Shown: piece by piece, positions 1 to 8,684 of the stretch
How the letters are laid out: every line of letters begins with the position of its first letter
How positions within the stretch are numbered: the stretch's first letter is position 1
From: Candidatus Stoquefichus sp. SB1
Lineage (GTDB): Bacteria > Bacillota_I > Bacilli_A > Erysipelotrichales > Coprobacillaceae
Assembly (NCBI RefSeq): GCF_001244545.1
Contig: NZ_LN852695.1
Location: 775,158-839,157 of the forward strand
Direction of reading: 5' to 3'
DNA: 64,000 nucleotides
Notes under the pieces: model-generated
Databases searched by the model: none
Seen by the model: the letters and a program-made list of their open reading frames with translations, nothing else
Told to the model about the DNA's origin: nothing
Made by a program: the position numbers and the translations under genes

Positions 1-1
1 G

Positions 2-1096
2 GCTATTGAAATGATAGAAGCCAGTGAAAAACCATTTGTTTTTGTTGGAGGCGGTGCTGTTGCTGCTAATGCTTCTGTTGAATTAAGAGAATTTGTTGAG
101 AAAATTGATGCACCAGTTACAGATTCATTGATGGGAAAAGGTGCTTTTGATGGAACAAATCCTCGTTATACAGGAATGTTAGGAATGCATGGAACAAAAG
201 CAAGTAATCTAGGTGTTTCTGAATGTGATTTATTAATTGTTGTTGGGGCAAGATTTAGTGATCGTGTTACAGGAAATACTAAGAAATTTGCAAGACATGC
301 GAAAATTATTCATATTGATGTTGATGCAGCAGAAATCAATAAGAATGTTGTTGTGGATTTAGGTATTGTTGGTGATGCAAAAAGTGTTCTTAGTGCACTT
401 AATTTGTTGTTAAAACAACAAAACCATCCACAATGGTTAAAAGAAATTAGAGCCTTAAAAGATCAATATCCATTAACATATAATCCTGATATTTTAACAG
501 GTCCTTATGTTATTGAACAAATTGAAGCTTTAACTGATAATAATGCGATTATCTGTACAGAAGTAGGTCAAAATCAAATGTGGGCTGCTCAATATTATCA
601 TTATAAAAGACCACGCCAATTTATTTCGAGTGGTGGACTTGGAACAATGGGTTATGGTTTAGGAGCATCAATGGGTGCAAAATATGCAAAACCTGATCAG
701 TTTGTTTTTAATATCGCTGGTGATGGATGTTTTAGAATGAATATGAATGAATTAGCCACTGCATCTCGTTATAATGTCCCTATTATTGAAGTTATTTTAA
801 ATAACCATGTTTTAGGGATGGTTAGACAATGGCAAACTTTATTTTATGGTAAACGTTATTCAGCAACGATTTTAGATGATAAAGTTGATTTTTGTAAAGT
901 TGCTGAAGGTTTAGGATGTAAAGCTATTAAGGTCACAACAAAAGAACAAGTTGTGCCAGCACTTCAAGAAGCAATGGATCATAATGGACCAGTTGTGATT
1001 GAATGTGTCATTCAAGAAGATGATAAAGTATTCCCAATGGTAGCACCTGGTGCAGCTATTGATGAAGTCTTTGATCAAGATGACGTAAATGAATAA
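2..1096 (+). CDS. ilvB: Acetolactate synthase large subunit, 3' part (5' end outside window)
   Basis: The reading frame is already open at the first base, so this is the C-terminal part of a longer gene; the ATG at 11 is internal. Acetolactate synthase condenses two pyruvates (or pyruvate plus 2-ketobutyrate) in branched-chain amino acid synthesis, using thiamine diphosphate. Seen here are the central domain (GARFSDRVTGN, then IIHIDVDAAEINKN) and the C-terminal ThDP domain with the GDG...NN cofactor motif encoded at about 719-805 (GDGCFRMNMNE to LNN), followed by GMVRQWQ, typical of IlvB. A strong terminator follows at once and no ilvN is adjacent, so the regulatory subunit is either upstream or elsewhere. 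The biosynthetic class is favoured over catabolic AlsS by the RFSDRVTG segment. Confidence 0.93.
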   Translation, partial: AIEMIEASEKPFVFVGGGAVAANASVELREFVEKIDAPVTDSLMGKGAFDGTNPRYTGMLGMHGTKASNLGVSECDLLIVVGARFSDRVTGNTKKFARHAKIIHIDVDAAEINKNVVVDLGIVGDAKSVLSALNLLLKQQNHPQWLKEIRALKDQYPLTYNPDILTGPYVIEQIEALTDNNAIICTEVGQNQMWAAQYYHYKRPRQFISSGGLGTMGYGLGASMGAKYAKPDQFVFNIAGDGCFRMNMNELATASRYNVPIIEVILNNHVLGMVRQWQTLFYGKRYSATILDDKVDFCKVAEGLGCKAIKVTTKEQVVPALQEAMDHNGPVVIECVIQEDDKVFPMVAPGAAIDEVFDQDDVNE

Positions 1097-1100
1097 TTGA

Positions 1101-1139
1101 AAAATGGTTGATGATGAAAATCATCAACCATTTTACATT
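1101..1139 (+). terminator. Rho-independent terminator after ilvB
   Basis: A perfect 15-bp stem (AAAATGGTTGATGAT at 1101-1115 with its complement at 1120-1134) closes on a GAAA tetraloop, four bases after the ilvB stop codon. The right arm ends in TTTT. Confidence 0.85.
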
Positions 1140-1240
1140 TCTAATAAGAATTTAGAAGTGTCAGTCAATATGTTTGCTGAAAGCATTTGATAATAAGTTG
1201 CGCTGTGCTATAATATGAGTACGGAAGTCTTCAAGGATTA

Positions 1241-1486
1241 AATGAATATACATGTCTGATATATCTATTTGAGGTTCAGATACTGAATCCACTGATCAGG
1301 TCAATAGGACATAAATTAAAGCAGCTCAGATACAGAAGGACAAGACTGCTTCATAGAATAGAAAAGCTTGAAAAGAGGATGAAGCAGATTTGCTTTCATA
1401 AAAACAGGTATATGAAGATAACGGGAAGAAGTCAGGGCAGATACTGCAACAATCTGTCCAAGTATGACCATGAAAAGAAGACTTGA
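1241..1486 (+). pseudogene. Decayed fragment resembling an IS605-type TnpB (OrfB)
   Basis: An open stretch without a credible start runs from 1241 to a TGA at 1484-1486. It encodes a very basic segment (KLKQLRYRRTRLLHRIEKLE, then RMKQICFHKN and KITGRSQGRYCNNLSKYD). The order of a basic coiled stretch, an ICF motif and a TGR...GRY.N...YD motif is reminiscent of the middle of TnpB-like proteins of the IS200/IS605 group. No N-terminal part, RuvC catalytic motifs or zinc finger is present. If the reading is right, this is a dead remnant. The match is from memory of the family, not from a search, so confidence is modest. A hairpin with a T-tract follows at 1537. Confidence 0.35.
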
Positions 1487-1536
1487 AAAAGTTCTTATGA
1501 GAAAAAGAGAAATTGAAAATGATGGAAATGAAATTT

Positions 1537-1562
1537 AGGGCAATCATTATTGCTCTTTTTAT
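1537..1562 (+). terminator. Terminator-like hairpin after the decayed fragment
   Basis: An 8-bp stem with one G-T pair (AGGGCAAT at 1537-1544, ATTGCTCT at 1549-1556, loop CATT) is followed by TTTT. It may be the original terminator of the lost upstream gene. From 1563 to 1692 nothing further is seen. Confidence 0.5.
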
Positions 1563-1692
1563 GTCTGTTTTTAGCAGTTATCTGATGATAAGTCAAAGTT
1601 ATTAAGTGTGTTAGTTTTGAAACATAATAATTTTATTAGAAAGATAAAACATAGTTAATTTCATATAAATGAACATAATGAACCTAAAAAAC

Positions 1693-1719
1693 TGTACTAT
1701 AGTTAAACTCTTTAGTACA
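1693..1719. promoter_or_regulatory. Inverted repeat upstream of the SWIM gene
   Basis: TGTACTA (1693-1699) and TAGTACA (1713-1719) form a perfect 7-bp inverted repeat around a 13-base spacer, about 35 bases before the SWIM gene start. It could be an operator or a leader hairpin; nothing else in the window shares it. Confidence 0.3.
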
Positions 1720-1752
1720 ATAAAGTAAATTAGGTAAGAGGAGAGATGTATT

Positions 1753-3306
1753 ATGGGGCTTCTTGATATAGCTAGCAGTAGAACTATTAGTAGAGGATTT
1801 GATTATTATTTTAATGATTATGTGAAAGATGTTAAACAAATTAATGATTACGAATATGAAGGATATGTCAAAGGAAGTTTAAATGAACCTTATTTTGTTC
1901 ATATAAATATCAAACATCCTAAAAAATCGTATTGCAATTGTCCTTTTGCTAATGGAAATCGTATTTGTAAACATATGATTGCTTTATATTTCACAGTATT
2001 TGAAGATGAGGCAAATGAATATGAAGAATGGCTGAATAGTAGCTATGATGAATATGATGAGTATGACGAATATGAATATGATGATTATTCAATAGAGAAT
2101 AGTTTTAAAGAACCATTATTTTTTAATCAAGTTTTAGATAACTATCTTGATTCCTTGTCTGCCACTCAACTTAAAACCACACTCAAAGAAATACTTTTAA
2201 AAGACAAAGAAAGTACGTATTTTCAATATCTAAAAGATTATTATAAAACATATTTAGGTCAAGATTGTTCTGACTTATATTTCTTAGATTATTTAAATAA
2301 TAAAATAGAGGAAATAATATCATTTCATGATTATGATTATTATGATTTCTCCCAAAAAATTTTAACAAGAAAAGATAAAGAAAAACTGATCAAGTTATAT
2401 AATGAAAAACAGAATAGAAGTATTATTGAACAAATGATTTTAAAACCTAAACTCGCAGTTTTTGATGATTATCGTCATATAGTCTTATCATTAAAAAATC
2501 AGATAGAGGAAAAGACATTAAAAAATTTTTCAGAATTATTAACTTCTTACTTTGATACACTCAAAAGTTATAGAATTAGAAATACAATTCCTAAATCAAA
2601 TGTTTTAATTATTCTGGATATGATTAATAATTATTCAATCCATAACCAAGCAGAATCTTTATTAAAAAATGCTAAGTATATAGAATATATAGAATATTTA
2701 ATAAAGAATTCTATAGATGTTCATTTGTTATATGAAAATTTTATACAAGTTATTCAAAAGAATTATTTTAAAAATAAGGAGTATATACCAGATATATTAT
2801 TAGCATTTTATGTAAATGATAAAAATAATCAAGAAAAATTCAAACAATATATGATTTATAAATTTTTAGCAAATGGAGATTCAATAAGTTTAAGGTATTT
2901 AATGACATGTCATGATTTTTATAAAATATTTGATGAATTAGAATCAAAAATGAAAAATCCTTATTTATTAGCAAAATTATATGCTGGCAGTCATAAAATA
3001 GATAAATTATGGTCATTATTAAACCAAGATTATAATCAAAACTATTTATATGAATACGTTGAAGAATTAAAGGATGAGTATCAGGATAAATTGTATGAAA
3101 TTTTTATAAATCATTTTTATGAGACTTTAAAAGAAGGAAAATCAAGAGAAGTTTATCGAAAAGCAGTTAAAGATATAAAGGTTATTTATAAGTTAAATGA
3201 TGGTCATCAATTGGTTGATGGCATTATAGAAGATTTAAAGAATTCTAATTATAAAAAATGTGTTGCTTTGTTTGATGAAATCAAAAAAGCATATGAAGTT
3301 ATTTGA
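1753..3306 (+). CDS. SWIM zinc-finger domain protein
   Basis: This 517-residue protein carries a clear SWIM motif CxCx8CxH at residues 61-74 (C61, C63, C72, H74), a zinc-binding fold associated with DNA or protein contacts. It is followed by a very acidic, tyrosine-rich stretch (about residues 92-115, repeats of YDEYDEYDE) and then a long, mostly helical region with no motif I recognise. The ATG at 1753 is preceded by GAGGAGAG at suitable spacing. Bacterial SWIM proteins are often found with SNF2 helicases or MoxR/VWA genes; none is adjacent here. The gene stands alone, between a decayed transposase-like fragment and the mannosylglycerate locus, and no function should be assigned beyond probable zinc binding. 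Confidence 0.85.
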   Translation: MGLLDIASSRTISRGFDYYFNDYVKDVKQINDYEYEGYVKGSLNEPYFVHINIKHPKKSYCNCPFANGNRICKHMIALYFTVFEDEANEYEEWLNSSYDEYDEYDEYEYDDYSIENSFKEPLFFNQVLDNYLDSLSATQLKTTLKEILLKDKESTYFQYLKDYYKTYLGQDCSDLYFLDYLNNKIEEIISFHDYDYYDFSQKILTRKDKEKLIKLYNEKQNRSIIEQMILKPKLAVFDDYRHIVLSLKNQIEEKTLKNFSELLTSYFDTLKSYRIRNTIPKSNVLIILDMINNYSIHNQAESLLKNAKYIEYIEYLIKNSIDVHLLYENFIQVIQKNYFKNKEYIPDILLAFYVNDKNNQEKFKQYMIYKFLANGDSISLRYLMTCHDFYKIFDELESKMKNPYLLAKLYAGSHKIDKLWSLLNQDYNQNYLYEYVEELKDEYQDKLYEIFINHFYETLKEGKSREVYRKAVKDIKVIYKLNDGHQLVDGIIEDLKNSNYKKCVALFDEIKKAYEVI

Positions 3307-3349
3307 AAGTATTGAAATAAAATAATGGAAAGAAAAGGTAGATAATTGA

Positions 3350-4084
3350 ATGAAATTTGAAGATAGAGTATTAAAATATGAATTTCAATTGAATGATACA
3401 GATGATGAAATTATAGACTACATAAGAAAGAATAAGCAGCAAATCAATAAATTATCCATCCAAAAGATAGCAAGTGATCTTTATACAGTTCCTAACTCAG
3501 TTATGCGTCTTGCTAAGAAATTAGGATATACAGGGTTTTCTCAACTTAAGGTTTTAATTCAACAAGAAGAAAATGATGAAGATCAAATTGCAAAATCTCA
3601 AATTCCAAAGAATGTTATTAAAACAATCGAATTAATAGATTATAATAAACTTTATGATGCTGCTAAGAAAATGAAAATATGCAAAACTATTCATTTCCTA
3701 GGAGTAGGGGATTCTTTGTCTTATTGTGAAATGATGGTAAGACATGTGAGGTGTCTGGATAAGCGTGCTGAATATTATCAGAGTTATCATGATATTGATT
3801 TTCAATCAAGACATTGTGATAAAAATGACCTGTTGTTTATTATTAGTGCAAGTGGTGAGAATCAAAGGTTAATTGAAGTTGCTAAGGATGCTAAAGAAAG
3901 AGGGATCATAACAATTGGAGTGACTCATTTTAGTAAAAACGGGTTGAGTCAGGCTGTAGATATACCATTATATTTCTATGGTGAACCCAGAAAAGTAAAT
4001 GGTTATAACGTAAATGATAGAACAGGTTTGATGATTCTATTAAGAGAATTAAGTGAAGTTTTTTGGAGAATTTACTGTGTATAA
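3350..4084 (+). CDS. RpiR-family transcriptional regulator (HTH plus SIS), probable mng regulator
   Basis: The 244-residue protein has an N-terminal RpiR-type helix-turn-helix (about residues 36-63; IQKIASDLYTVPNSVMRLAK) and a C-terminal SIS sugar-phosphate-binding fold (about 95-230; IHFLGVGDSLSYC and DLLFIISASGENQRLI). RpiR proteins sense phosphosugars and repress or activate neighbouring sugar genes. It lies just upstream of, and in the same direction as, the mannosylglycerate-type PTS operon but is separated from it by a terminator that overlaps its own stop codon, so it is probably a separate transcription unit. In E. coli the equivalent regulator MngR belongs to the GntR family, so regulation here is of a different kind. 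The assignment to this operon is inferred from position only. Confidence 0.85.
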   Translation: MKFEDRVLKYEFQLNDTDDEIIDYIRKNKQQINKLSIQKIASDLYTVPNSVMRLAKKLGYTGFSQLKVLIQQEENDEDQIAKSQIPKNVIKTIELIDYNKLYDAAKKMKICKTIHFLGVGDSLSYCEMMVRHVRCLDKRAEYYQSYHDIDFQSRHCDKNDLLFIISASGENQRLIEVAKDAKERGIITIGVTHFSKNGLSQAVDIPLYFYGEPRKVNGYNVNDRTGLMILLRELSEVFWRIYCV

Positions 4085-4106
4085 ATACACAGTATTTTTT
4101 CTTTTT
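4074..4106 (+). terminator. Terminator overlapping the rpiR stop codon
   Basis: ACTGTGTA (4074-4081) pairs with TACACAGT (4086-4093) around TAAA, followed by ATTTTTTCTTTTTT. The TAA stop codon of the regulator lies in the loop. Confidence 0.75.
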
Positions 4107-4214
4107 TGGTAAATATGGTGGAAATATAAGGAAATTTCTGTGTATAAATTTGAATATGATATGATAGTCATTGTAAAGAAGACATGTCGAAAAATTGCGA
4201 AGAGGAGAGAGAAG

Positions 4215-6098
4215 ATGAAATTATCTGCACTAACAAGTGAATCATTAATTACATTAAATAATGATTTACAAACAAAAGAAGATGTTATTAGGACTTTGAT
4301 TTCAATGTTATATAAGGAAGGCAAGATTACAGATGAAGAAAAATTTCTAGCTGCGGTCATGGAACGAGAAGAAGTTACACCAACTGGTATTGATTCTGGT
4401 TTAGCAATTCCGCATGGGAAGTCATCTGCTGTTAAAGAAGCATCATTTGCTGTGATGACATTAAATAAACCAATCTTAAATTGGGAAAGTGTTGTAGAGA
4501 CAAATAAGGTACAATATATATTCTTATTAGCCATTCCACAAAATGACGAAGGGTCAACTCAGATGCAACTGTTAGCTGAAATGATGACAAAGATGTCTAA
4601 TGAAACTTATACAAAGAAGTTATTTGCTTCATCAACAGTTTCTGAGTTTTATCAAAATTTAGATATAGATACAAATCCTCAAGACATTAGAATGTTCGAT
4701 AAATCTATAGTTGCTGTAACAGCATGTGCTGCAGGAATTGCTCATACTTATATGGCTGCTGAAGCATTGGTAAAAGCTGGACAGGAAATGGGTGTCAATG
4801 TATTTGTCGAAAAACAAGGGGCTAATGGTATAGAAGATAGACATACAAATGCTCAATTAAAAAGTGCATCCGCAGCTATTTTTGCTGTTGATGTTGCAGT
4901 TAAGGAAGAAGAACGATTCTCACATTTACCAATTGTCAGAACAAAGGTTTCTGCCCCATTAAAGCAAGCTAAAGAAATTATTCAAGAAGCATTGGATAAA
5001 GCAGAGAAAACAAAGCGTGGTGAATTTGTGGAACATGATGATAAAGAAGAAAAAGGTTTTGTTGAAACTGTTAAAGAATCAGTTATGACTGGTATTAGTC
5101 ATGTTATTCCATTGATTGTTGCTGGTGGTATGATTGCTGCAATCTGTGTCATTGGTGCAAGATTGTTTGGATTTACAGATTTATTAACAACTGAAGGAAC
5201 ATGGCTGTTCCAGATTAAAGCAATGGGGAATGGTCTTTTAGGGACATTGATGGTACCAGTATTAGCTGCTTATATGGCATATAGTATTGGGGATAAACCT
5301 GCTTTGGCAGCTGGATTTGCTGCTGGGTTGTGTGCAAATATGGTTAATGGTGGTTTCCTTGTTGGAATGTTAGGAGGAATCTTAGCAGGATATACAATCA
5401 GATATTTAAAGAAATATATTCCTGCAAAAGGGACATTTGCTGGATTTGTCAGTTTTGTTGTTTATCCAGTATTCTCATGTCTAATTGTTGGAGTCATCTT
5501 ACTTCTCATTGTTGGTAAGCCTGTTGCATTTATCAATGAAACTCTTGTTAATGTTCTTGGTGGTTTATCAGGTTCAAATGCTGCATTGCTAGGAATTGTT
5601 TTAGGAATTATGGTTTCATTTGATTTAGGTGGACCAGTGAATAAAGCAGCTTATGCATTCTGTGTTGCAGCTATGGCAGAAGGTGTACTCATGCCGTATT
5701 GTGCATTTGCATCTATTAAAATGGTTTCAGCATTTGCAGTAACATTTGCGACAAAATTTAAAAAAGATTTATTTACACCTGAAGAAAGAGAAGTTGGGAA
5801 TTCTACTTGGTTATTAGGATTAGCTGGTATTACTGAAGGGGCTATTCCATTTATGATGGCTGATCCGATTCGTGTTATTTTCTCATTATGTACTGGTTCA
5901 GCAGTTTGTGGTGCAATTGTTGCTATGTTTAATATTGGATTAGATGTTCCAGGAGCTGGAATTTTCTCAATCTTTGTATTAACGGCTGATAATATGCCTG
6001 TGGCTATGTTCGTATGGTTCTTTGCTGCTGTTTTAGGAGCAATAATCTCAGCTGCATTATTAATCATTACAAGAAAACAAAAACTAAAGAAAGTCTAG
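4215..6098 (+). CDS. mngA: PTS transporter IIABC, fructose family, mannosylglycerate type (MngA-like)
   Basis: This 627-residue protein fuses three PTS parts: IIA (about residues 1-150, phospho-histidine H67 in AIPHG), IIB (about 165-260, phospho-cysteine C171 in TACAAGIAHT) and a membrane IIC (about 285-625; VIPLIVAGG, FDLGGPVNKAA, ITEGAIPF). The ATG at 4215 is chosen because GAGGAGAG lies just before it; an in-frame GTG at 4140 lacks such a site. Import with phosphorylation is inferred to be of 2-O-alpha-mannosyl-D-glycerate, because the next two genes encode a GH38 mannosidase and glycerate kinase, the same set as E. coli mngA-mngB plus glycerate kinase. The family also contains fructose and other mannoside transporters, so substrate rests on context. 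The IIB motif has AA where most fructose IIBs have PT or PS after the cysteine. Confidence 0.88.
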   Translation: MKLSALTSESLITLNNDLQTKEDVIRTLISMLYKEGKITDEEKFLAAVMEREEVTPTGIDSGLAIPHGKSSAVKEASFAVMTLNKPILNWESVVETNKVQYIFLLAIPQNDEGSTQMQLLAEMMTKMSNETYTKKLFASSTVSEFYQNLDIDTNPQDIRMFDKSIVAVTACAAGIAHTYMAAEALVKAGQEMGVNVFVEKQGANGIEDRHTNAQLKSASAAIFAVDVAVKEEERFSHLPIVRTKVSAPLKQAKEIIQEALDKAEKTKRGEFVEHDDKEEKGFVETVKESVMTGISHVIPLIVAGGMIAAICVIGARLFGFTDLLTTEGTWLFQIKAMGNGLLGTLMVPVLAAYMAYSIGDKPALAAGFAAGLCANMVNGGFLVGMLGGILAGYTIRYLKKYIPAKGTFAGFVSFVVYPVFSCLIVGVILLLIVGKPVAFINETLVNVLGGLSGSNAALLGIVLGIMVSFDLGGPVNKAAYAFCVAAMAEGVLMPYCAFASIKMVSAFAVTFATKFKKDLFTPEEREVGNSTWLLGLAGITEGAIPFMMADPIRVIFSLCTGSAVCGAIVAMFNIGLDVPGAGIFSIFVLTADNMPVAMFVWFFAAVLGAIISAALLIITRKQKLKKV

Positions 6099-6113
6099 AG
6101 GAAGAAAAAGAAA

Positions 6114-8684
6114 ATGGCAAAACAAGTACATATCGTTCCTCATATGCACTGGGATCGTGAATGGTATTTCTCAGCAGAAGAGTCAAAGTTATTATTAATT
6201 AATAATATGGAAGAAATCTTTGAAAGATTAGAAAATGATCCTCATTATCCTACATATACAATGGATGGTCAAACTTCTATATTAGAAGATTACTTAGCGA
6301 TGATGCCACAAAACAAAGAAAGATTAAAGAAGTTAGTTCAAGATGGCCGATTAATTATCGGCCCTTGGTATACACAAACAGATGAAATGGTTGTTGGTGG
6401 TGAATCCATTGTACGTAATTTGTTATATGGATATAAAGATTGTCAAGAGTTTGGTGAATGTATGAATATAGGGTACTTACCTGACTCTTTTGGACAATCA
6501 GGACAAATGCCAATGATTCTTAATGGTTTCAATATCTATCGGAGTATGTTTTGGCGTGGTACAAGTGAAAGAATGGGAACAAATAAAACAGAATTTTATT
6601 GGAAAAGTGATGATGGAAGTCAAGTTTTAACACAATTATTACCTCTTGGTTATGCAATTGGAAAATATTTACCAACGGACTTTAATGAATTGAAAATACG
6701 TTGTGATAAATATATGCCTGTTTTAGATCGAGGAGCATCTACTGATCATATACTGATTCCTAATGGTCATGATCAAATGCCATTACAAAAGAATATTAAA
6801 GATGTGATAGAACAACTTCATAACATATATCCTGATAAACAATTCTTTTTAAGTAGTTATGATCAGCTTTTTCAAGAATTAGAAAAGAAAAATGATTATG
6901 ATACAATTTATGGAGAATTATTGGATGGAAAATATATGCGCATTCATCGTTCTATTTTCTCATCACGTAGTGATCTAAAATCAATGAATACACTACTGGA
7001 AAATAAAATGACAAACATCTTAGAACCACTTGCTAGTATTGCTTATTCATTAGGTTTTGAATATTATCATGGGGCTATTGAATTAATATGGAAAGAAATG
7101 ATGAAAAATCATGCACATGATTCCATAGGATGCTGCTGTAGTGATAAAGTTCATTCTGAAATTATGAATCGTTTTATTATTGTGAATGAAAAAATAGATA
7201 GGCTTGTAGATTTTTATAAGAGAAAAATAACAGATGCTATTGATATGAAAATATCATTAGATAAATTAACAGTGTTTAATTTATTGCCTTATTCAAGAAC
7301 ACAAGTCATTGAAGCAGAAGTCACAACAAGAATGAAAGGATTTCAGTTAATGGATGAGACTGAACAGGAAATCTCTTATATTATTGTGCATCAGGAGGTT
7401 GTTGATGCTGGTTTAATTGATAGACAAATTGTTCATTATGGAAATTATGATCCTTTTGTCAAATATACAATTCAATTTATTCAAGAGATTCCATCAATGG
7501 GATATAAAACTTTCTTTATAAAAGAATCTGAAAAGGAAAAAGAAATCCAAGTCCAACAATGTCAAAATCTTGAAAATGAATTTTATCATATTCAATGTCA
7601 TTCTAATGGAACAATCGATATTTATGATAAACAAAATAATTATCAATATAACAATGTTCTGTTATTAGAAGATGGTAGTGATGATGGAGATGGATATGAT
7701 TATTCACCTTTAAAAGATGATTATGTTTTGACATCTCAAGATGTGAAAGCCAATATTTCTATACAAAAAAATGGATATAAAACAACTGCCATTATTGAAT
7801 ATGATTTTGATTTACCACGAGATTTACAGTCAAGGAGATTACGAAAAAAGGATGGTTCTATACATGTTAAATTGAATATAGAGCTGAAAGAAAAAAGTTC
7901 TTATATTGATATTCAAGTACATATTGATAATAAGATTAAAGATCATCGTTTGCGTGTATTGATTCCAACGTCTCTTCAAGGAAAGATGAGTGTCAGTGAT
8001 CATCAATTTGGAATGATGAAACGTCCTGTTTATGATGATGCTATGAAAGTGTGGGAAAAAGAAAAATGGTCAGAGAGACCTGATTCTATTTATCCTATGT
8101 TATCATATGCTGCTATTGAAAATAGTCATATTGCTGCTATTACTAATTCTATAAGAGAATATGAAGTGACTGGTCAAGATGATAATACCTTAGCATTAAC
8201 ACTTTATCGTAGTGTAGGCTATCTAGGAAAAGCAGACTTAGTGAGAAGACCAGGAAGACCATCAGGAATTAAAATGGAAACACCAGATTCTCAATTATTA
8301 AAAGAAATGACTTTTCACTTTGCATTAACAACATATCAACAAGAAGAAGACTTATCGCTTATTGCTAAAGATTATCTTACACCATTTATTTCTTATCATA
8401 AAATGCCATATAATGCTATGAAGTTAAACGATGTTGATTTTCGAACTCCTTATAACTATTCTTTATTCCAACAATTAAATGATAATGTAACATTAAGCAC
8501 ATTAAAAAAAGCTGAAAATGAAGATGCACTTCTTATTCGTGTCTTTAATACAAAACAAGATAATCAATCACTTCTAATGAATATTGCATTAGATCAAAGC
8601 GTTAATTTAAATGAAGAATATATACCATTCGATAATGACATTAAACATAATCAAGTGAAATCTTTCTTAATTAAAAAATCATGA
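6114..8684 (+). CDS. mngB: GH38 alpha-mannosidase (MngB-like)
   Basis: The 856-residue protein, close to the length of E. coli MngB, begins with the GH38 zinc site HMHWDREW (H10, H12, D14) and has the nucleophile motif YLPDSFGQSG with D124; PNGHDQMP and MKNHAHDSIGCC further support the family. There is no signal peptide, so it acts in the cytoplasm. After PTS import, the expected reaction is hydrolysis of mannosyl-6-phosphate-glycerate to mannose 6-phosphate and glycerate. It starts 15 bases after mngA, behind AGGAAG, and overlaps the glycerate kinase gene by four bases (ATGA), so the three are surely one operon. Other phosphorylated mannosides remain possible substrates. Mannose 6-phosphate would need ManA, which is not in this window. 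Confidence 0.9.
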   Translation: MAKQVHIVPHMHWDREWYFSAEESKLLLINNMEEIFERLENDPHYPTYTMDGQTSILEDYLAMMPQNKERLKKLVQDGRLIIGPWYTQTDEMVVGGESIVRNLLYGYKDCQEFGECMNIGYLPDSFGQSGQMPMILNGFNIYRSMFWRGTSERMGTNKTEFYWKSDDGSQVLTQLLPLGYAIGKYLPTDFNELKIRCDKYMPVLDRGASTDHILIPNGHDQMPLQKNIKDVIEQLHNIYPDKQFFLSSYDQLFQELEKKNDYDTIYGELLDGKYMRIHRSIFSSRSDLKSMNTLLENKMTNILEPLASIAYSLGFEYYHGAIELIWKEMMKNHAHDSIGCCCSDKVHSEIMNRFIIVNEKIDRLVDFYKRKITDAIDMKISLDKLTVFNLLPYSRTQVIEAEVTTRMKGFQLMDETEQEISYIIVHQEVVDAGLIDRQIVHYGNYDPFVKYTIQFIQEIPSMGYKTFFIKESEKEKEIQVQQCQNLENEFYHIQCHSNGTIDIYDKQNNYQYNNVLLLEDGSDDGDGYDYSPLKDDYVLTSQDVKANISIQKNGYKTTAIIEYDFDLPRDLQSRRLRKKDGSIHVKLNIELKEKSSYIDIQVHIDNKIKDHRLRVLIPTSLQGKMSVSDHQFGMMKRPVYDDAMKVWEKEKWSERPDSIYPMLSYAAIENSHIAAITNSIREYEVTGQDDNTLALTLYRSVGYLGKADLVRRPGRPSGIKMETPDSQLLKEMTFHFALTTYQQEEDLSLIAKDYLTPFISYHKMPYNAMKLNDVDFRTPYNYSLFQQLNDNVTLSTLKKAENEDALLIRVFNTKQDNQSLLMNIALDQSVNLNEEYIPFDNDIKHNQVKSFLIKKS

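Noticed and set aside
1326-1547. 73-codon frame on the minus strand
   Set aside because: It overlaps the decayed fragment on the other strand, has no ribosome binding site, and encodes a low-complexity, Phe/Ser-rich product.
4049-4534. 161-codon minus-strand frame across the rpiR terminator and mngA start
   Set aside because: It covers the terminator and IIA-encoding part of mngA, which is strongly supported on the plus strand, and has no recognisable product.
5651-6067. 138-codon minus-strand frame inside mngA
   Set aside because: A mirror of the membrane-domain codons of the IIC part; no start signals and no family.
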